Numbered from the stretch's first letter, positions 9,819-21,897 are shown. The stretch: 64,000 nt of DNA from Algoriphagus terrigena DSM 22685 (GCF_000429445.1 NZ_AUBW01000005.1:1-64000), one strand, 5' to 3'. Notes: a model not told the origin generated them from the sequence alone. Translations and numbers: made by a program.

Positions 9819-10813
9819 TGCAGATCGATGGTTAATTTAACTTCAAAAGAGGTTGGGTTTTGCTCTAACGCCAAGGTATGCTTATCGGGATAGATCAAAT
9901 TCAGTCTTTTGCGGACATTGCTCAGTCCCACTCCACTTTCCTCCTCGGCAGTCTTGCGGGCATTGATGATGTCATTCTTGATGTGAAAATAAAGCTGATC
10001 GTCGGCGTCGACAGTGATCGCAACTGTGATCGCCCCATCGATGGTATTGCCGTGTTTGAACGCGTTTTCCAGAAAGACCAGAAAGATCAAATGGGCAACT
10101 CGATGCCGGTCTTTGATTCCCGTATGGGTGAAAACTATCTTCGGCTTTTCATCCAATTTCAGTCTCCAGAGTTCGATGAAGTTTCCCATAAAAGCGATCT
10201 CCCTGGCCAGAGACACAAACTTTCCCTGGTCCTCATAGAGCATGTGGCGCATCATCTCGGACAACTTCATGATCGCCGGAGCAGTATTATTGTCTTTGAA
10301 ATACGCCATCGAATAGATGTTGTTCAGCGTATTAAACAAGAAATGAGGGCTGAGCTGCAGCTTCAGAAACTTGAGTTCGGAAGCCAACTGGCTGTTCCGG
10401 AGTTCGATCTCATTCCGTTGGGCAGAGATCAGGTTCACAATAAACCAGATCACGGTAGAGCTCAGATAAAATCCGATCGCCGGCACTGATCTTATGAAAT
10501 AGGTGTAGGAAACAGACCGATGCGAGATTCCCTGTATGTGCACCCTGAACAATACCACCAAGACGATCAAAGCAATGGACAACAGGATATACTGGCCATA
10601 TTTCCCCTTGCCATAAACCTGGGGCAGCAGCCAATAGTAGGTAAGATAGGCAACTGCCGAAGATGCCAAGACATCAGAAAGTATCGCATTCCACAATTCA
10701 AAATCAGAATCGATCCAATTGCTCAGCGAGGCATACAAGATCGCGCCATAGCCTATCCAAAAAAGGATATGCAGCGCATAAAATGCCGGTCGCGATATGA
10801 ATCGGGTTTTCAT
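9815..10813 (-). CDS. LytS-type membrane histidine kinase (His_kinase family)
   Basis: About 332 residues from the ATG at 10813; a further TTG start at 10834 is less likely. Four hydrophobic segments fill the first 140 residues, followed by a coiled stretch and the His_kinase signature 'LKLQLSPHFLFNTLNNIYSM' with the phospho-acceptor His. The ATPase domain follows ('FLVFLENAFKHGN', 'GVGLSNVRKRLNLIY'). It pairs with the LytTR regulator it overlaps. Upstream of the ATG lies a short repeated element with its own mini-ORF (10814-10904). The sensed signal is unknown. Confidence 0.92.
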   Translation of the reverse strand: MKTRFISRPAFYALHILFWIGYGAILYASLSNWIDSDFELWNAILSDVLASSAVAYLTYYWLLPQVYGKGKYGQYILLSIALIVLVVLFRVHIQGISHRSVSYTYFIRSVPAIGFYLSSTVIWFIVNLISAQRNEIELRNSQLASELKFLKLQLSPHFLFNTLNNIYSMAYFKDNNTAPAIMKLSEMMRHMLYEDQGKFVSLAREIAFMGNFIELWRLKLDEKPKIVFTHTGIKDRHRVAHLIFLVFLENAFKHGNTIDGAITVAITVDADDQLYFHIKNDIINARKTAEEESGVGLSNVRKRLNLIYPDKHTLALEQNPTSFEVKLTIDLQ

Positions 10814-10904
10814 GTATTGATTATTGTTTTTCAATGGCTACATGGAATCTCGCATGGGCAATAATCATCCGTTTGTCTGACACTTGAGTAATGCTCGATT
10901 TCAT
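10814..10904 (-). repeat. ATGAA-bracketed start-codon element, copy A
   Basis: Read on the minus strand it begins ATGAAATCGAGC and ends just before ATGAAAACC, the kinase start. It contains the block GCGAGATTCCATGTAGCCAT. A 27-codon ORF (starting MKSSITQV, ending TAA at 10821-10823) fills it. Three related copies lie at 28058-28145, 29483-29596 and 35034-35122, each in front of an ATG on the same strand. Confidence 0.65.
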
Positions 10905-11203
10905 GCAGGAAATGTAGGACTTTTACTTACACGGGATTTTAACAATCATCGAACAGACCTCTTCAATCTACAGAAGGCAGGTTTTCTCCAATGAGAGGTA
11001 AATATCAGCCTCGGATCAAACTTTTGAAAGCCCCATCTTCCATTCGTAGATAGAATCGGTTGTTCGGGTGAAAGAACCCTGCATTCCATTGATTTCCGCC
11101 AAACGGCAGGATTATTTTTCGTCAATTAGTACTGTGGCAAAGAGTGGCAACCAAGCTGGGGCTGTTAAAATCCTTGTCGCAGAGTTATTTACCTAAACAG
11201 CGT
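10905..11203. promoter_or_regulatory. Divergent spacer upstream of kinase and hydrolase genes
   Basis: About 300 bases between the LytS leader element and the hydrolase start. It should contain both promoters. No operator or RNA structure stood out. Confidence 0.35.
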
Positions 11204-12325
11204 ATGACAATCAGATCTAACCCAACAAAAGTGTTTTCCAAGCTGACAGCCGGTGTTATACTTATAATACTGGCATTTAGCAGCGCATTGCCTGCCTTTG
11301 CACAAAAGCGTCCTATAATCATTGAAGATCAGGGGAGCTTTGCAGTGGGCGGAACGGTGAAAACCAGTCCCGGAGTATTTGACCCCATCAAACACGGAGC
11401 CTTCAATCCCGCCAATCAAAATCAGGAAGGACAGACCCTGCACGGAGATCACGCCTATGTATTCTATCAAATCCCGGAAAAAGCGAAAGGACTTCCTTTG
11501 GTCTTCTGGCATGGCTATGGTCAGTTTTCCAAAACATGGGAAACCACCCCTGATGGGCGCGAGGGATTTCAGAATATTTTCCTGAGAAAGAACTATCCGG
11601 TTTATATGATCGATCAGCCAAGACGCGGAAGAGCCGCACGAAGTACTGTCCCTGGAACGATCTCAGCAGCTACAGATGATCAGTTGTGGTTTGGGATTTT
11701 TCGCTTGGGAGTCGGCACGGAGTTTTATCCGGGCGTTCAGTTTCCCAAAGACGAGGCATCCCTGGATCAGTTTTACCGGCAAATGACCCCCGACACAGGT
11801 CCCATTGACATGAATGTGAATACGACCGCCGTAGCTGCTCTTTTTGAAAAGATCGGCAATGGCATTTTGGTCACCCATTCACACAGCGGCGGGCAAGGTT
11901 GGCTGACCGCACTTAAAACAGACCAGATCAAAGGAATCATCTCCTATGAGCCCGGAAGCAATTTCATATTTCCGGAAGGCAACGTCCCAGAACCCATTCC
12001 CTATGTAGGCGGAACACTGCGGGCAGTGGGCGTGCCGATGAATGAATTCAAAAAACTAACCCAGATCCCGATTATCATCTACTATGGGGACTTCATTCCA
12101 TCCGAGCCTGTGGAAAATCCAGCACAGGAGCAGTGGCGGGCGGCTCTTCAGATGGCGAAAATTTGGACAAAAACAGTGAATGAAAACGGTGGGGATGTGA
12201 CTCTAGTCCACCTGCCGGAAATCGGCATCAAGGGCAATACCCACTTTCCTTTTTCAGATCTAAATAATATCGAGATCGCTGATCTGATGTCGAAATGGCT
12301 GAAAGAAAAAGGCCTGGATAAATAA
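11204..12325 (+). CDS. Secreted alpha/beta hydrolase
   Basis: I chose the ATG at 11204 because it is followed directly by a classical signal peptide ('GVILIILAFSSALPAFAQ'); the frame is open to 11144 without support. About 373 residues. The fold is visible as 'LPLVFWHGYGQFSKTWE' (HG oxyanion motif), 'GILVTHSHSGGQGW' (nucleophile Ser in H-S-G-G), and a late His in 'GNTHFPFSD'. 'YMIDQPRRGRA' is typical of a subfamily of alpha/beta hydrolases found in proteobacteria and Bacteroidota near xenobiotic enzymes. It leads a plus-strand run with two NTF2-like proteins and a flavodoxin. Confidence 0.87.
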   Translation: MTIRSNPTKVFSKLTAGVILIILAFSSALPAFAQKRPIIIEDQGSFAVGGTVKTSPGVFDPIKHGAFNPANQNQEGQTLHGDHAYVFYQIPEKAKGLPLVFWHGYGQFSKTWETTPDGREGFQNIFLRKNYPVYMIDQPRRGRAARSTVPGTISAATDDQLWFGIFRLGVGTEFYPGVQFPKDEASLDQFYRQMTPDTGPIDMNVNTTAVAALFEKIGNGILVTHSHSGGQGWLTALKTDQIKGIISYEPGSNFIFPEGNVPEPIPYVGGTLRAVGVPMNEFKKLTQIPIIIYYGDFIPSEPVENPAQEQWRAALQMAKIWTKTVNENGGDVTLVHLPEIGIKGNTHFPFSDLNNIEIADLMSKWLKEKGLDK

Positions 12326-12353
12326 TCAACAACAGCTACAAACTATAACAATT

Positions 12354-12803
12354 ATGAAAAAGTACCTCCTCGTATTTACCCTGTTTCTGCTTAGCGCATC
12401 TTTCTCTTTTGCTCAGTCCGCCGCCGAGCAGGAAATTAAAAAAATCTCCATGGACAAGTGGCAGTGGATGGCTGACAAGGACATCGCCAAACTCACTCCC
12501 CTTTTCCACCCACAGGCCAAATTCGTGCACATGAGCGGCACCTGGACTACCGCCCGCGAACTGGAAATCATCGAAACGGGCAGCATCTGGTACAAAAAAG
12601 CGGATGTGAAAGATACCGCGATAGAGATCGTCGGCAATACAGCCGTGGTTTGGAATCGAATCACGCTTACTGCCAATGTAAGAGGCAGTGATGTGGTGAC
12701 GGAATTTACGGTGACCGAAGTCTATCAGAAAGAAGGTTCAGACTGGAAGATGCTGGCATTGACCTTCAGCAGTGTGCGCGACACGCATGAGCTTGAGAAG
12801 TAA
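12354..12803 (+). CDS. Secreted NTF2-like protein (DUF4440 type), copy 1
   Basis: 149 residues with a signal peptide ('YLLVFTLFLLSASFSFAQS'). The mature domain reads 'KWQWMADKDIAKLTPLFHPQ', 'AKFVHMSGTW' and 'FTVTEVYQKEGSDWKMLALT', the layout of DUF4440/SnoaL-like folds. It starts 28 bases after the hydrolase. The next gene but one is a clear paralogue ('KWQWMADKEADKLAELF'), so the pair arose by tandem duplication. Role in a ligand-binding or small-molecule-modifying capacity is inferred only from the fold. Confidence 0.87.
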   Translation: MKKYLLVFTLFLLSASFSFAQSAAEQEIKKISMDKWQWMADKDIAKLTPLFHPQAKFVHMSGTWTTARELEIIETGSIWYKKADVKDTAIEIVGNTAVVWNRITLTANVRGSDVVTEFTVTEVYQKEGSDWKMLALTFSSVRDTHELEK

Positions 12804-12812
12804 TCCACAGCC

Positions 12813-12877
12813 CCGGTTAGTGTCTTCACTAACCGGAAATTGAAAAATAAAATCAAGTGAGTGAGGACACTCACTTG
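12813..12877. repeat. Two tandem perfect 10-bp hairpins between paralogous genes
   Basis: Hairpin 1: ccggttagtg (12813-12822) with cactaaccgg (12827-12836), loop tctt. Hairpin 2: caagtgagtg (12854-12863) with cactcacttg (12868-12877), loop agga. The central 12 bases of the two are near reverse complements (agtgtcttcact against agtgaggacact), so they could also pair with each other as alternative structures. No T-run follows. They may be a processing or attenuation site within the operon. Confidence 0.7.
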
Positions 12878-12902
12878 GGCACTCCACATAAACCAAATGA
12901 CC

Positions 12903-13349
12903 ATGAAAAATACCCTCATCACATTGCTTGTTCTGCTACTCGGAATGCAGGCAACACTCGCTCAAAACTCTCCTGAGCAACAGGAAATCATCGAGCTCTC
13001 CAAGACCAAATGGCAATGGATGGCAGACAAAGAGGCGGACAAACTCGCCGAGCTCTTTGACGACAAATCCGTCTTTGTCCACATGGGCGGCGCCTGGGGC
13101 AAGGAGCAGGAAGTCAACATCATCCGCAGCGGAGGAATCTGGTACAAGAAGGCCGACATTCATGAGGTTTCGGTACAGATCATAGACAACACCGCCATCC
13201 TGCTGAACAGAATCACACTGATCGCCGAAGTGGGCGGAAATGAAGTCACCAATCCTTTTGAAGTCACCGAAGTGTACATCAAAAAAGCGGATGGCTGGAA
13301 ACTGGGCTCGCTTTCCTTCACAAAACTGATGACACCCGGCGGGCAGTAA
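12903..13349 (+). CDS. Secreted NTF2-like protein (DUF4440 type), copy 2
   Basis: About 148 residues from the ATG at 12903, which is followed by the signal peptide 'TLITLLVLLLGMQATLAQ'; earlier in-frame starts only add a poor leader. The domain is closely related to the protein at 12354: 'KWQWMADKEADKLAELFDDK', 'VFVHMGGAW', 'RSGGIWYKKADIHEVSVQI' and 'FEVTEVYIKKADGWKLGSLS'. It sits behind a pair of hairpins and 53 bases before the flavodoxin gene. Function unknown beyond the fold. Confidence 0.87.
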   Translation: MKNTLITLLVLLLGMQATLAQNSPEQQEIIELSKTKWQWMADKEADKLAELFDDKSVFVHMGGAWGKEQEVNIIRSGGIWYKKADIHEVSVQIIDNTAILLNRITLIAEVGGNEVTNPFEVTEVYIKKADGWKLGSLSFTKLMTPGGQ

Positions 13350-13402
13350 TCACACTCCTTCATGCTCCTTGGGATTTGTAATCCCATTTGACAAAAAATC
13401 CA

Positions 13403-14014
13403 ATGAAACTCTTCCTCCTCGGCCTTTTTCTTTTGACATCCCTGACCAGCTCCTGTCAAGCACAGACAGCTGATCCGCAGGGAATGGCTCCCATGGATTC
13501 AGAGAAAATCCTCATTGTCTATCTCACCCGCACCAAAAATACCAAAGCCGTCGCCGAAATGATTCATGAGCAGGTCGGCGGAACCATGGTCGAACTGGAA
13601 CTTGTGACCCCCTATCCGGAAAACTATCGGGAGATTGTAGCTCAGGTTGCCCGGGAAAATGAATCCGGCTTCCTTCCTCCTCTGAAAACCAAAATCACGA
13701 ATCTGGATCAGTACGAGGTGGTTTTTGTGGGTTTCCCGACCTGGGGAATGCAGTTGCCACCACCCATGAAAAGCTTTCTAACCGAGAATAATCTGAGCGG
13801 AAAAACAGTCGTCCCCTTCAACACCAACGGAGGTTATGGCATCGGAAGCAGCTTTGACAAGGTCGCGGAGCTTTGTCCCAACAGTGAGATTCTGGAGGGA
13901 TTTTCGGTTCGTGGCGGATCAGAACGGGACGGGGTCCTCTTTGTAATGGACGGAGAAAAAGAAGTGGAAGTCAGGCAGGAAGTGGAGAAATGGCTGGACA
14001 GACTGGCATTCTAG
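13403..14014 (+). CDS. Flavodoxin-family lipoprotein
   Basis: About 203 residues from ATG 13403; the longer TTG-started frame is less likely. The leader 'LFLLGLFLLTSLTSSC' ends in a lipobox Cys, so a membrane-anchored periplasmic flavodoxin is predicted. The FMN phosphate loop is 'TRTKNTKAVAEMI', and later loops are 'VGFPTWGMQLPPPM' and 'NTNGGYGIGSSF', matching Flavodoxin_4-type domains. Exported flavodoxins are common in Bacteroidota reductive clusters. It could pass electrons to or from the exported oxidoreductases nearby, which is inference. Confidence 0.87.
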   Translation: MKLFLLGLFLLTSLTSSCQAQTADPQGMAPMDSEKILIVYLTRTKNTKAVAEMIHEQVGGTMVELELVTPYPENYREIVAQVARENESGFLPPLKTKITNLDQYEVVFVGFPTWGMQLPPPMKSFLTENNLSGKTVVPFNTNGGYGIGSSFDKVAELCPNSEILEGFSVRGGSERDGVLFVMDGEKEVEVRQEVEKWLDRLAF

Positions 14015-14081
14015 AGAGTTTGATTCGAAAATTCAACGAGATCATTAAGATTAAAAAATTGAATCAGGAACTGTTAAACCA

Positions 14082-15451
<1,370 letters not shown>

Positions 15452-15498
15452 ACAATCCCAGATACAACCCAACACCAAAGACCTAACCATAACCTTAC

Positions 15499-17103
15499 AT
15501 GAAGAAGATCCTAATTTTAAGTTTCTCCATCCTTGTCACTCTGGCATCGTACGGCCAAGGGCCTTCCGTCCAGACTCACTCCGGAACGGTCCGCGGAGCG
15601 ACCGAGGGAGATGTCTCCAGTTTCAAGGGGATCCCTTTCGCAGCACCTCCTGTGGGTGAATTCCGCTGGAGACCGCCCCAGCCTGTCAAGGCCTGGGAAG
15701 GCGTCCGGGATGCGACGAAATATTGCGCAGATTGTCCGCAGCGGACTTGGCCGGGTTCAACAGCGGTCACGTCTGAGGATTGCCTTTTCCTAAATGTGTG
15801 GGCTCCGGCTTCAGCAAGCAAGGATTCCAAGTTGCCGGTGATGGTATGGATCCACGGGGGTGGATTTACCGGAGGCAGCGGCGCTGGTCCCGGATCTGCC
15901 GGAGATGCATTTGCCAAGCAGGGCGTCATTCTCGCGACGGTCAATTACAGACTCGGACGTCTGGGGCATTTTGCTTTCCCGGCTTTGAGCCAAGAGCATC
16001 CGGAGGAATTCAAAGGCAGCTACGCTTACATGGATCAGATTGCCGCCCTGAAGTGGATTCAGGATAATATTGCGGCCTTTGGAGGCGATCCAAACAACGT
16101 GACGATCTTCGGATTTTCAGCGGGTGGAGTTTCGGTCCATTCACTTTTGACTATACCGGCGGCAAAAGGACTTTTCCATAAGGCTATCGGAGAATCAAGT
16201 GGTGGCCGTGACGGCGTCTTGACCGGAAGGCCTATAAATAAGGATAATGCCGACGAACTTTATACAATTTCAGCTGAAACGATCGGTGTCAACTTTGCAA
16301 AAAGACATCAAATCGAAGGAACCGATCAGGCTGCTTTGGCCAAGCTTCGCGCTTTGCCTGTGGATCAAATTATAGATGGCGGACAAGAAGCCGACAGCCT
16401 GGGCAACCGAACCTATTCCGGTCCGATCTTCGACGGCAAACTGGTCGTGGAAACTGCAGAAACTGCCTACAAAGCTGGAAGGCAGGCCAAAGTTCCGCTG
16501 ATGATCGGAAATTCCAGCGCCGAAATCGGCGGAGCTTTTGTGAGCAGCAGTACTTCCAAAGAACAACTTTTCTCAACTTTTGGCGATCTGGCAGCAGAGG
16601 CGAAAGCTGCCTTCGATCCTGAGGGAAGTAAAGATTTCGCTGAGGTCATCACCAAGTTTAACACCGACTGGGTCTGGGGTGAACCGGCACGAATGACGGC
16701 AAGAACTTTCGTAGCCGAAAACGAACCCGTTTACATGTTTCAGTTCGGGTATGTACCTGTTGCAAATAGGGAACGGTCTCCGTATGGAGCCGGTCACGGG
16801 TCTGAAGTCTCCTTTGTATTCAACACGCTCAATGCCCGATGGGGACCTCCGGCTGAGCCAACTCCTGCAGAGAAAGAACTGGCGAGGATCATGAACTCGT
16901 ATTGGGCAAACTTCGCCAAGACAGGAGATCCAAATGGAGACAATCTGCCAACATGGCCGCTTTATGATTTGCAAAAAGAAGAGATTCTTGATGTCAGCTT
17001 GGACGGTCAAGTGACCAGCCAGCCCGATCCCCGAAAGGCCAGATTTGACGTAGTCGAAAAGGCATTTAAGAATCGCGCCCGCCTGCAATCAAGGGGTATT
17101 TAA
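15499..17103 (+). CDS. Secreted type-B carboxylesterase
   Basis: 534 residues, normal for the carboxylesterase/lipase type B family. A signal peptide ('ILILSFSILVTLASYGQG') precedes the mature enzyme. Hallmarks: 'GVRDATKYCADCPQ', the conserved 'SEDCLFLNVWAP', oxyanion 'VMVWIHGGGFTGGSG', the nucleophile elbow 'FGFSAGGVSVH', 'SYAYMDQIAALKWIQDNIAA' and a late catalytic His in 'GAGHGSEVSFVF'. It would hydrolyse esters in the periplasm. It is followed within 50 bases by a PQQ-type dehydrogenase lipoprotein, supporting a cascade in which a released alcohol is oxidised; that link is inference. Confidence 0.92.
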   Translation: MKKILILSFSILVTLASYGQGPSVQTHSGTVRGATEGDVSSFKGIPFAAPPVGEFRWRPPQPVKAWEGVRDATKYCADCPQRTWPGSTAVTSEDCLFLNVWAPASASKDSKLPVMVWIHGGGFTGGSGAGPGSAGDAFAKQGVILATVNYRLGRLGHFAFPALSQEHPEEFKGSYAYMDQIAALKWIQDNIAAFGGDPNNVTIFGFSAGGVSVHSLLTIPAAKGLFHKAIGESSGGRDGVLTGRPINKDNADELYTISAETIGVNFAKRHQIEGTDQAALAKLRALPVDQIIDGGQEADSLGNRTYSGPIFDGKLVVETAETAYKAGRQAKVPLMIGNSSAEIGGAFVSSSTSKEQLFSTFGDLAAEAKAAFDPEGSKDFAEVITKFNTDWVWGEPARMTARTFVAENEPVYMFQFGYVPVANRERSPYGAGHGSEVSFVFNTLNARWGPPAEPTPAEKELARIMNSYWANFAKTGDPNGDNLPTWPLYDLQKEEILDVSLDGQVTSQPDPRKARFDVVEKAFKNRARLQSRGI

Positions 17104-17149
17104 CCAGCTTAAAGTCAATTGTTTTAGAATCATCATTAAAAATCTGACC

Positions 17150-18397
17150 ATGAAAACTTCAAAATTCATTTTCCTATTTTCCATCGCCAGCTTAGGACTC
17201 CATGCGAGTTGCTCGGCCGATGAGGCGGTGATGGATGATCAAGACGCTGGTCAAGAGCAAGAAGCAGGCGCTCCTGTCGAAACCAACCGACCAAATGCCA
17301 CCTACCAGCCCGCCTTCGAAGGTCAGATACGGATTGGCGGAGTGAAAACAGCCACTCCTATCAAGGCCGAGGTTATCTCTTCAGGACTAACGGCACCGTG
17401 GGGCATCACCCCTCTTCCGGATGGCAGATTGCTGATAACCCAGAAAGCCGGGCAGATGCGTATCGCTACCACATCGGGTGAATTGAGTGCCCCTATCACA
17501 GGTCTTCCTGCTGTAAACCCAGCTAGACAGGGAGGATTGCTCGGCTTGTGCATTGATCCAGATTTCAGCTCAAACAGAATGGTCTATTGGGTCTTTTCTG
17601 AGCAAACCGCCAGCGGAAATTTGACAGCAGTCGCTAAGGGGAGACTTTCGGATAATGAAACCACTATAGAAAATCCATCGATAATCTATCGGGCCACTCC
17701 GGCGGATAACAGCGATGCACATTATGGAGGACGTATCCTCTTTGATGCCACCGGTAACTTGTTGGTCAGCACCGGTGAGCGCGCCTGGCCAGCCACCCGG
17801 GATTTGGCTCAATCAGTTACAACTGGACTGGGTAAGGTTGTCCGTATTACAACCGATGGACAGCCTGCACCTGGAAACCCAACATTCAGCACCGCGGGTG
17901 CACTGCCAGAATTATACAGTATTGGTCATAGAAATCCCCAAGGCCTGGCCATTCATCCAACAACCGGTGACTTATGGTTAAGTGAATTTGGACCCAGGGG
18001 CGGAGACGAGATCAATCTTGTACAGGCAGGGGCAAACTATGGCTGGCCCGTGATCACCTATGGGATAGATTACAACGGTCAGCCGATGGGTGCGGCAATC
18101 CAGCGTCAGGAAGGTTTGGAGCAACCGGTTTATTATTGGGATCCGGTCATTTCGCCCAGCGGAATTACATTTTACAAAGGAAACCGAATCCCGGAATGGG
18201 AGAATAATCTCTTCGTCGGAGCTCTGAGCGGGACGCACATCGCCCGCCTTGTCATCGACTCCAACAACAAAGTGGTCGGAGAAGAACGATTATTGGTCGG
18301 CGAAAATCAGCGATTCCGGGATATCACCCAAGGCTTGGATAACGCGCTTTATGCGATTACCGATGCTGGTAGGTTGTACAAGATTGACAGAGAGTAG
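17150..18397 (+). CDS. PQQ-dependent sugar dehydrogenase-like lipoprotein
   Basis: 415 residues with a lipoprotein leader ending 'GLHASC'. The body is a glucose/sorbosone dehydrogenase (GSDH) beta-propeller: 'LTAPWGITPLPDGRLLITQK', 'GGLLGLCIDPDF', 'DAHYGGRILFDATGNLLVST', 'YSIGHRNPQGLAIHP', 'SEFGPRGGDEINLVQAGANY' and 'WDPVISPSGITFYKGNRIP'. These match the PQQ and calcium-binding loops of soluble quinoprotein dehydrogenases. It should oxidise a sugar or other alcohol at the cell envelope; the substrate cannot be read from sequence. Positioned between the esterase and a Tat aldo/keto reductase. Confidence 0.92.
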   Translation: MKTSKFIFLFSIASLGLHASCSADEAVMDDQDAGQEQEAGAPVETNRPNATYQPAFEGQIRIGGVKTATPIKAEVISSGLTAPWGITPLPDGRLLITQKAGQMRIATTSGELSAPITGLPAVNPARQGGLLGLCIDPDFSSNRMVYWVFSEQTASGNLTAVAKGRLSDNETTIENPSIIYRATPADNSDAHYGGRILFDATGNLLVSTGERAWPATRDLAQSVTTGLGKVVRITTDGQPAPGNPTFSTAGALPELYSIGHRNPQGLAIHPTTGDLWLSEFGPRGGDEINLVQAGANYGWPVITYGIDYNGQPMGAAIQRQEGLEQPVYYWDPVISPSGITFYKGNRIPEWENNLFVGALSGTHIARLVIDSNNKVVGEERLLVGENQRFRDITQGLDNALYAITDAGRLYKIDRE

Positions 18398-18463
18398 AGT
18401 GAGATTGAGTTAGCGCCTAGCGAGGCCAAATTTCAAAATCAGACAGATTAAAATCGACAGAAC

Positions 18464-19582
<1,119 letters not shown>

Positions 19583-19650
19583 AAAGCAATCCTTAAATCG
19601 AAGAGGCGTTTTTGAACAAATAAACCAAATCAGTACTAAATCATCCAAAC

Positions 19651-21897
19651 ATGACCAATTCCAACGGAAAACTCAACCGAAGATCCTTCCTCAAAGTCTC
19701 TGCTTTGGCGGGCGGGGGTATGATGCTGAGCTTTAACTTGCTGGCAGGTTGCAAACCCAACTCGGAGGAAACTCTTGGTCTACCCAAGGAATGGTTTAGG
19801 CTAAACGGTTTTATCAAAGTCGGTGAAAATGGGTTGGTCACACTCATGTCTCCCAATCCCGAGGGCGGACAAAACATCAAGACTTCCATGCCCCTGATCG
19901 TCGCAGAGGAACTAGATGCCGACTGGACCAAAGTGGTAGTGGAACAAGCACCGCTGGACACGGATAATTTTACCCGTCAATTTATCGGTGGAAGTCAGGC
20001 CATCCGTACGGGTTGGACGGTGCTCCGCACTGCCGGTGCCACTGCACGCCACTTATTGATCCAAGCAGCCGCCCAAACCTGGAAGGTTGAGGCTTCGGAG
20101 ATCACGACCGAACCCGGATTTTTGGTCCATAAATCAAGCGGTAAAAAAGCCCATTTCGGAGAGATGGCATCCTTGGCGGCTACATTGCCCGTCCCTGAAG
20201 AGGTTCCCCTGAAGGAGATCTCCCAATTCAGGCTGATAGGCAAATCCCACAAAAATGTAGAAGCCAAAAACATCGTGACAGGAAAACCACTTTTTGGGAT
20301 TGATTACAAAAAAGCTGGAATGCTCTATGCCATGATCATCCACCCTCCTGCCCACGGCATGAAGTTGAAGTCATTTGATGGTGCGGCAGCCAAAAATCTT
20401 CCGGGTGTCCGGGACATTTTCCAGATCAAATCCCATCAGGATGACTATGAGCGTACCTTTTTCGACACCACCAGTTTCACGGATTTGGTCGCCATCGTGG
20501 GCAATTCCACTTGGGAAGTGATGAATGCCAAAAAGGCCGTAAGGGTGGAATGGGAGCCTTTTTCCACCTACGAAGAAAAACGGGATTGGGGAGGAAGAAA
20601 GGAAAACCGGACCATCCCCGGCCAATTGGAAAGTGAGCCGGAACAAAGGCTAAAAATGGCCGAATCTTCCAAGAAAGCCAGAACGGTCCGGAAAGACGGC
20701 GATCCTGAATCGGCATTTATATCCGCTGCCAAAGTCATAGAACGAACCTATAATGGCCCCTTTTTGGCCCACAACTGCATGGAGCCGATGAATTTCTTTG
20801 CACATGTGCAGGGAGACAAAGTCGATTGTGCAGGTCCACTTCAAAAGCCTGAACTGACCGAACAGGCTCTTTCCTCACGACTGGAAATCCCTGTCGAAAA
20901 CATTAGCATCGAAATGACGCGACTGGGCGGAGGCTACGGCCGTCGCTCCTATGCGCATTGGCTGATCGAGGCGGCTGTAATTTCCCAGAAAGTCAATGCC
21001 CCGGTCAAGTTAATTTATACCCGGGAGGACGACATGACCGGAGGAATCTACCGCCCCATGTATCAGGCTACCTATCGCGCGGCCTTGGACAAAGACAACA
21101 ACCTGATCGGGTTTCATGTGAATGCAGGCGGTTTGGTAGAGCCTCCCTTGTATGCCAACCGATTCCCGGCAGGTGCGGTGGAGCATTATTGGGCGGAGGA
21201 ATGGACCGTCCCTTCCAATATCACGGTGGGTTCTTTTCGGGCTCCAAGATCCAACTTTATTGCTGCGGCCGAGCAGTCTTTCTTGGACGAAGTAGCCGAG
21301 GCGGCAGGAAAAGATCCGATTGATTTCCGTCTGGAGCTTTTACAAAAAGCCAAAGACAAGCCGGTTGGTGAAAACAACGACTACGATGCGGAGCGATTCT
21401 CCAAAGTATTGGAACTGCTAAAGGAAAAGGCAAATTGGGGTCAAGCTCCGACGGGAATTTCGCGCGGAGTTTCCGCTTACTTCTGTCACAACAGCTATGC
21501 AGCTCAGGTCGTAGATCTAAAAGTAAAAAATGGGCAAGTCGAGGTTGAAAAAGTTATTCAGGCCGTCGATTGCGGCTTAGTTGTCAATCCTGATGCTGCA
21601 AAAAACCTATGTGAAGGTGCGGCTATAGACGGAATTGGTACGGCGCTGTTTGGAGAATTGAAGTTCGAGAATGGGGTGCCGGACCGGAGCAATTTTGACC
21701 GGTATCGGATGATCCGGATGACAGAAGCTCCAAAAGCGATTGAGACCTATTTTGTGGAAAATCAGCTTGACCCTACGGGTTTGGGCGAACCTGCCTATCC
21801 ACCGGTATTTGCCGCTTTGGCCAATGCCCTGTATCAGGCGACTGGCAAGCGGCTTTACGATCAGCCTTTTGCAAAGCAATTGGAGGATTTGAGCTAA
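19651..21897 (+). CDS. Molybdopterin-binding large subunit of an isoquinoline-oxidoreductase-like hydroxylase (copy 1)
   Basis: 748 residues. N-terminus 'LNRRSFLKVSALAGGGMM' is a Tat signal and a Cys ('LLAGC') follows, so the protein may be both Tat-exported and lipid-anchored. The body is the xanthine dehydrogenase family with the isoquinoline 1-oxidoreductase beta layout: 'GGSQAIRTGWTVLRTAGATA', 'TRLGGGYGRRSYAHW' (Moco loop), 'FRAPRSNFIAAAEQSFLDEV' and 'GLGEPAYPPVFAALANALY', where the Glu of GLGEP is the catalytic base. It hydroxylates an N-heterocycle or aldehyde with water as oxygen source. It shares a single [2Fe-2S] partner with copy 2. Confidence 0.92.
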   Translation: MTNSNGKLNRRSFLKVSALAGGGMMLSFNLLAGCKPNSEETLGLPKEWFRLNGFIKVGENGLVTLMSPNPEGGQNIKTSMPLIVAEELDADWTKVVVEQAPLDTDNFTRQFIGGSQAIRTGWTVLRTAGATARHLLIQAAAQTWKVEASEITTEPGFLVHKSSGKKAHFGEMASLAATLPVPEEVPLKEISQFRLIGKSHKNVEAKNIVTGKPLFGIDYKKAGMLYAMIIHPPAHGMKLKSFDGAAAKNLPGVRDIFQIKSHQDDYERTFFDTTSFTDLVAIVGNSTWEVMNAKKAVRVEWEPFSTYEEKRDWGGRKENRTIPGQLESEPEQRLKMAESSKKARTVRKDGDPESAFISAAKVIERTYNGPFLAHNCMEPMNFFAHVQGDKVDCAGPLQKPELTEQALSSRLEIPVENISIEMTRLGGGYGRRSYAHWLIEAAVISQKVNAPVKLIYTREDDMTGGIYRPMYQATYRAALDKDNNLIGFHVNAGGLVEPPLYANRFPAGAVEHYWAEEWTVPSNITVGSFRAPRSNFIAAAEQSFLDEVAEAAGKDPIDFRLELLQKAKDKPVGENNDYDAERFSKVLELLKEKANWGQAPTGISRGVSAYFCHNSYAAQVVDLKVKNGQVEVEKVIQAVDCGLVVNPDAAKNLCEGAAIDGIGTALFGELKFENGVPDRSNFDRYRMIRMTEAPKAIETYFVENQLDPTGLGEPAYPPVFAALANALYQATGKRLYDQPFAKQLEDLS

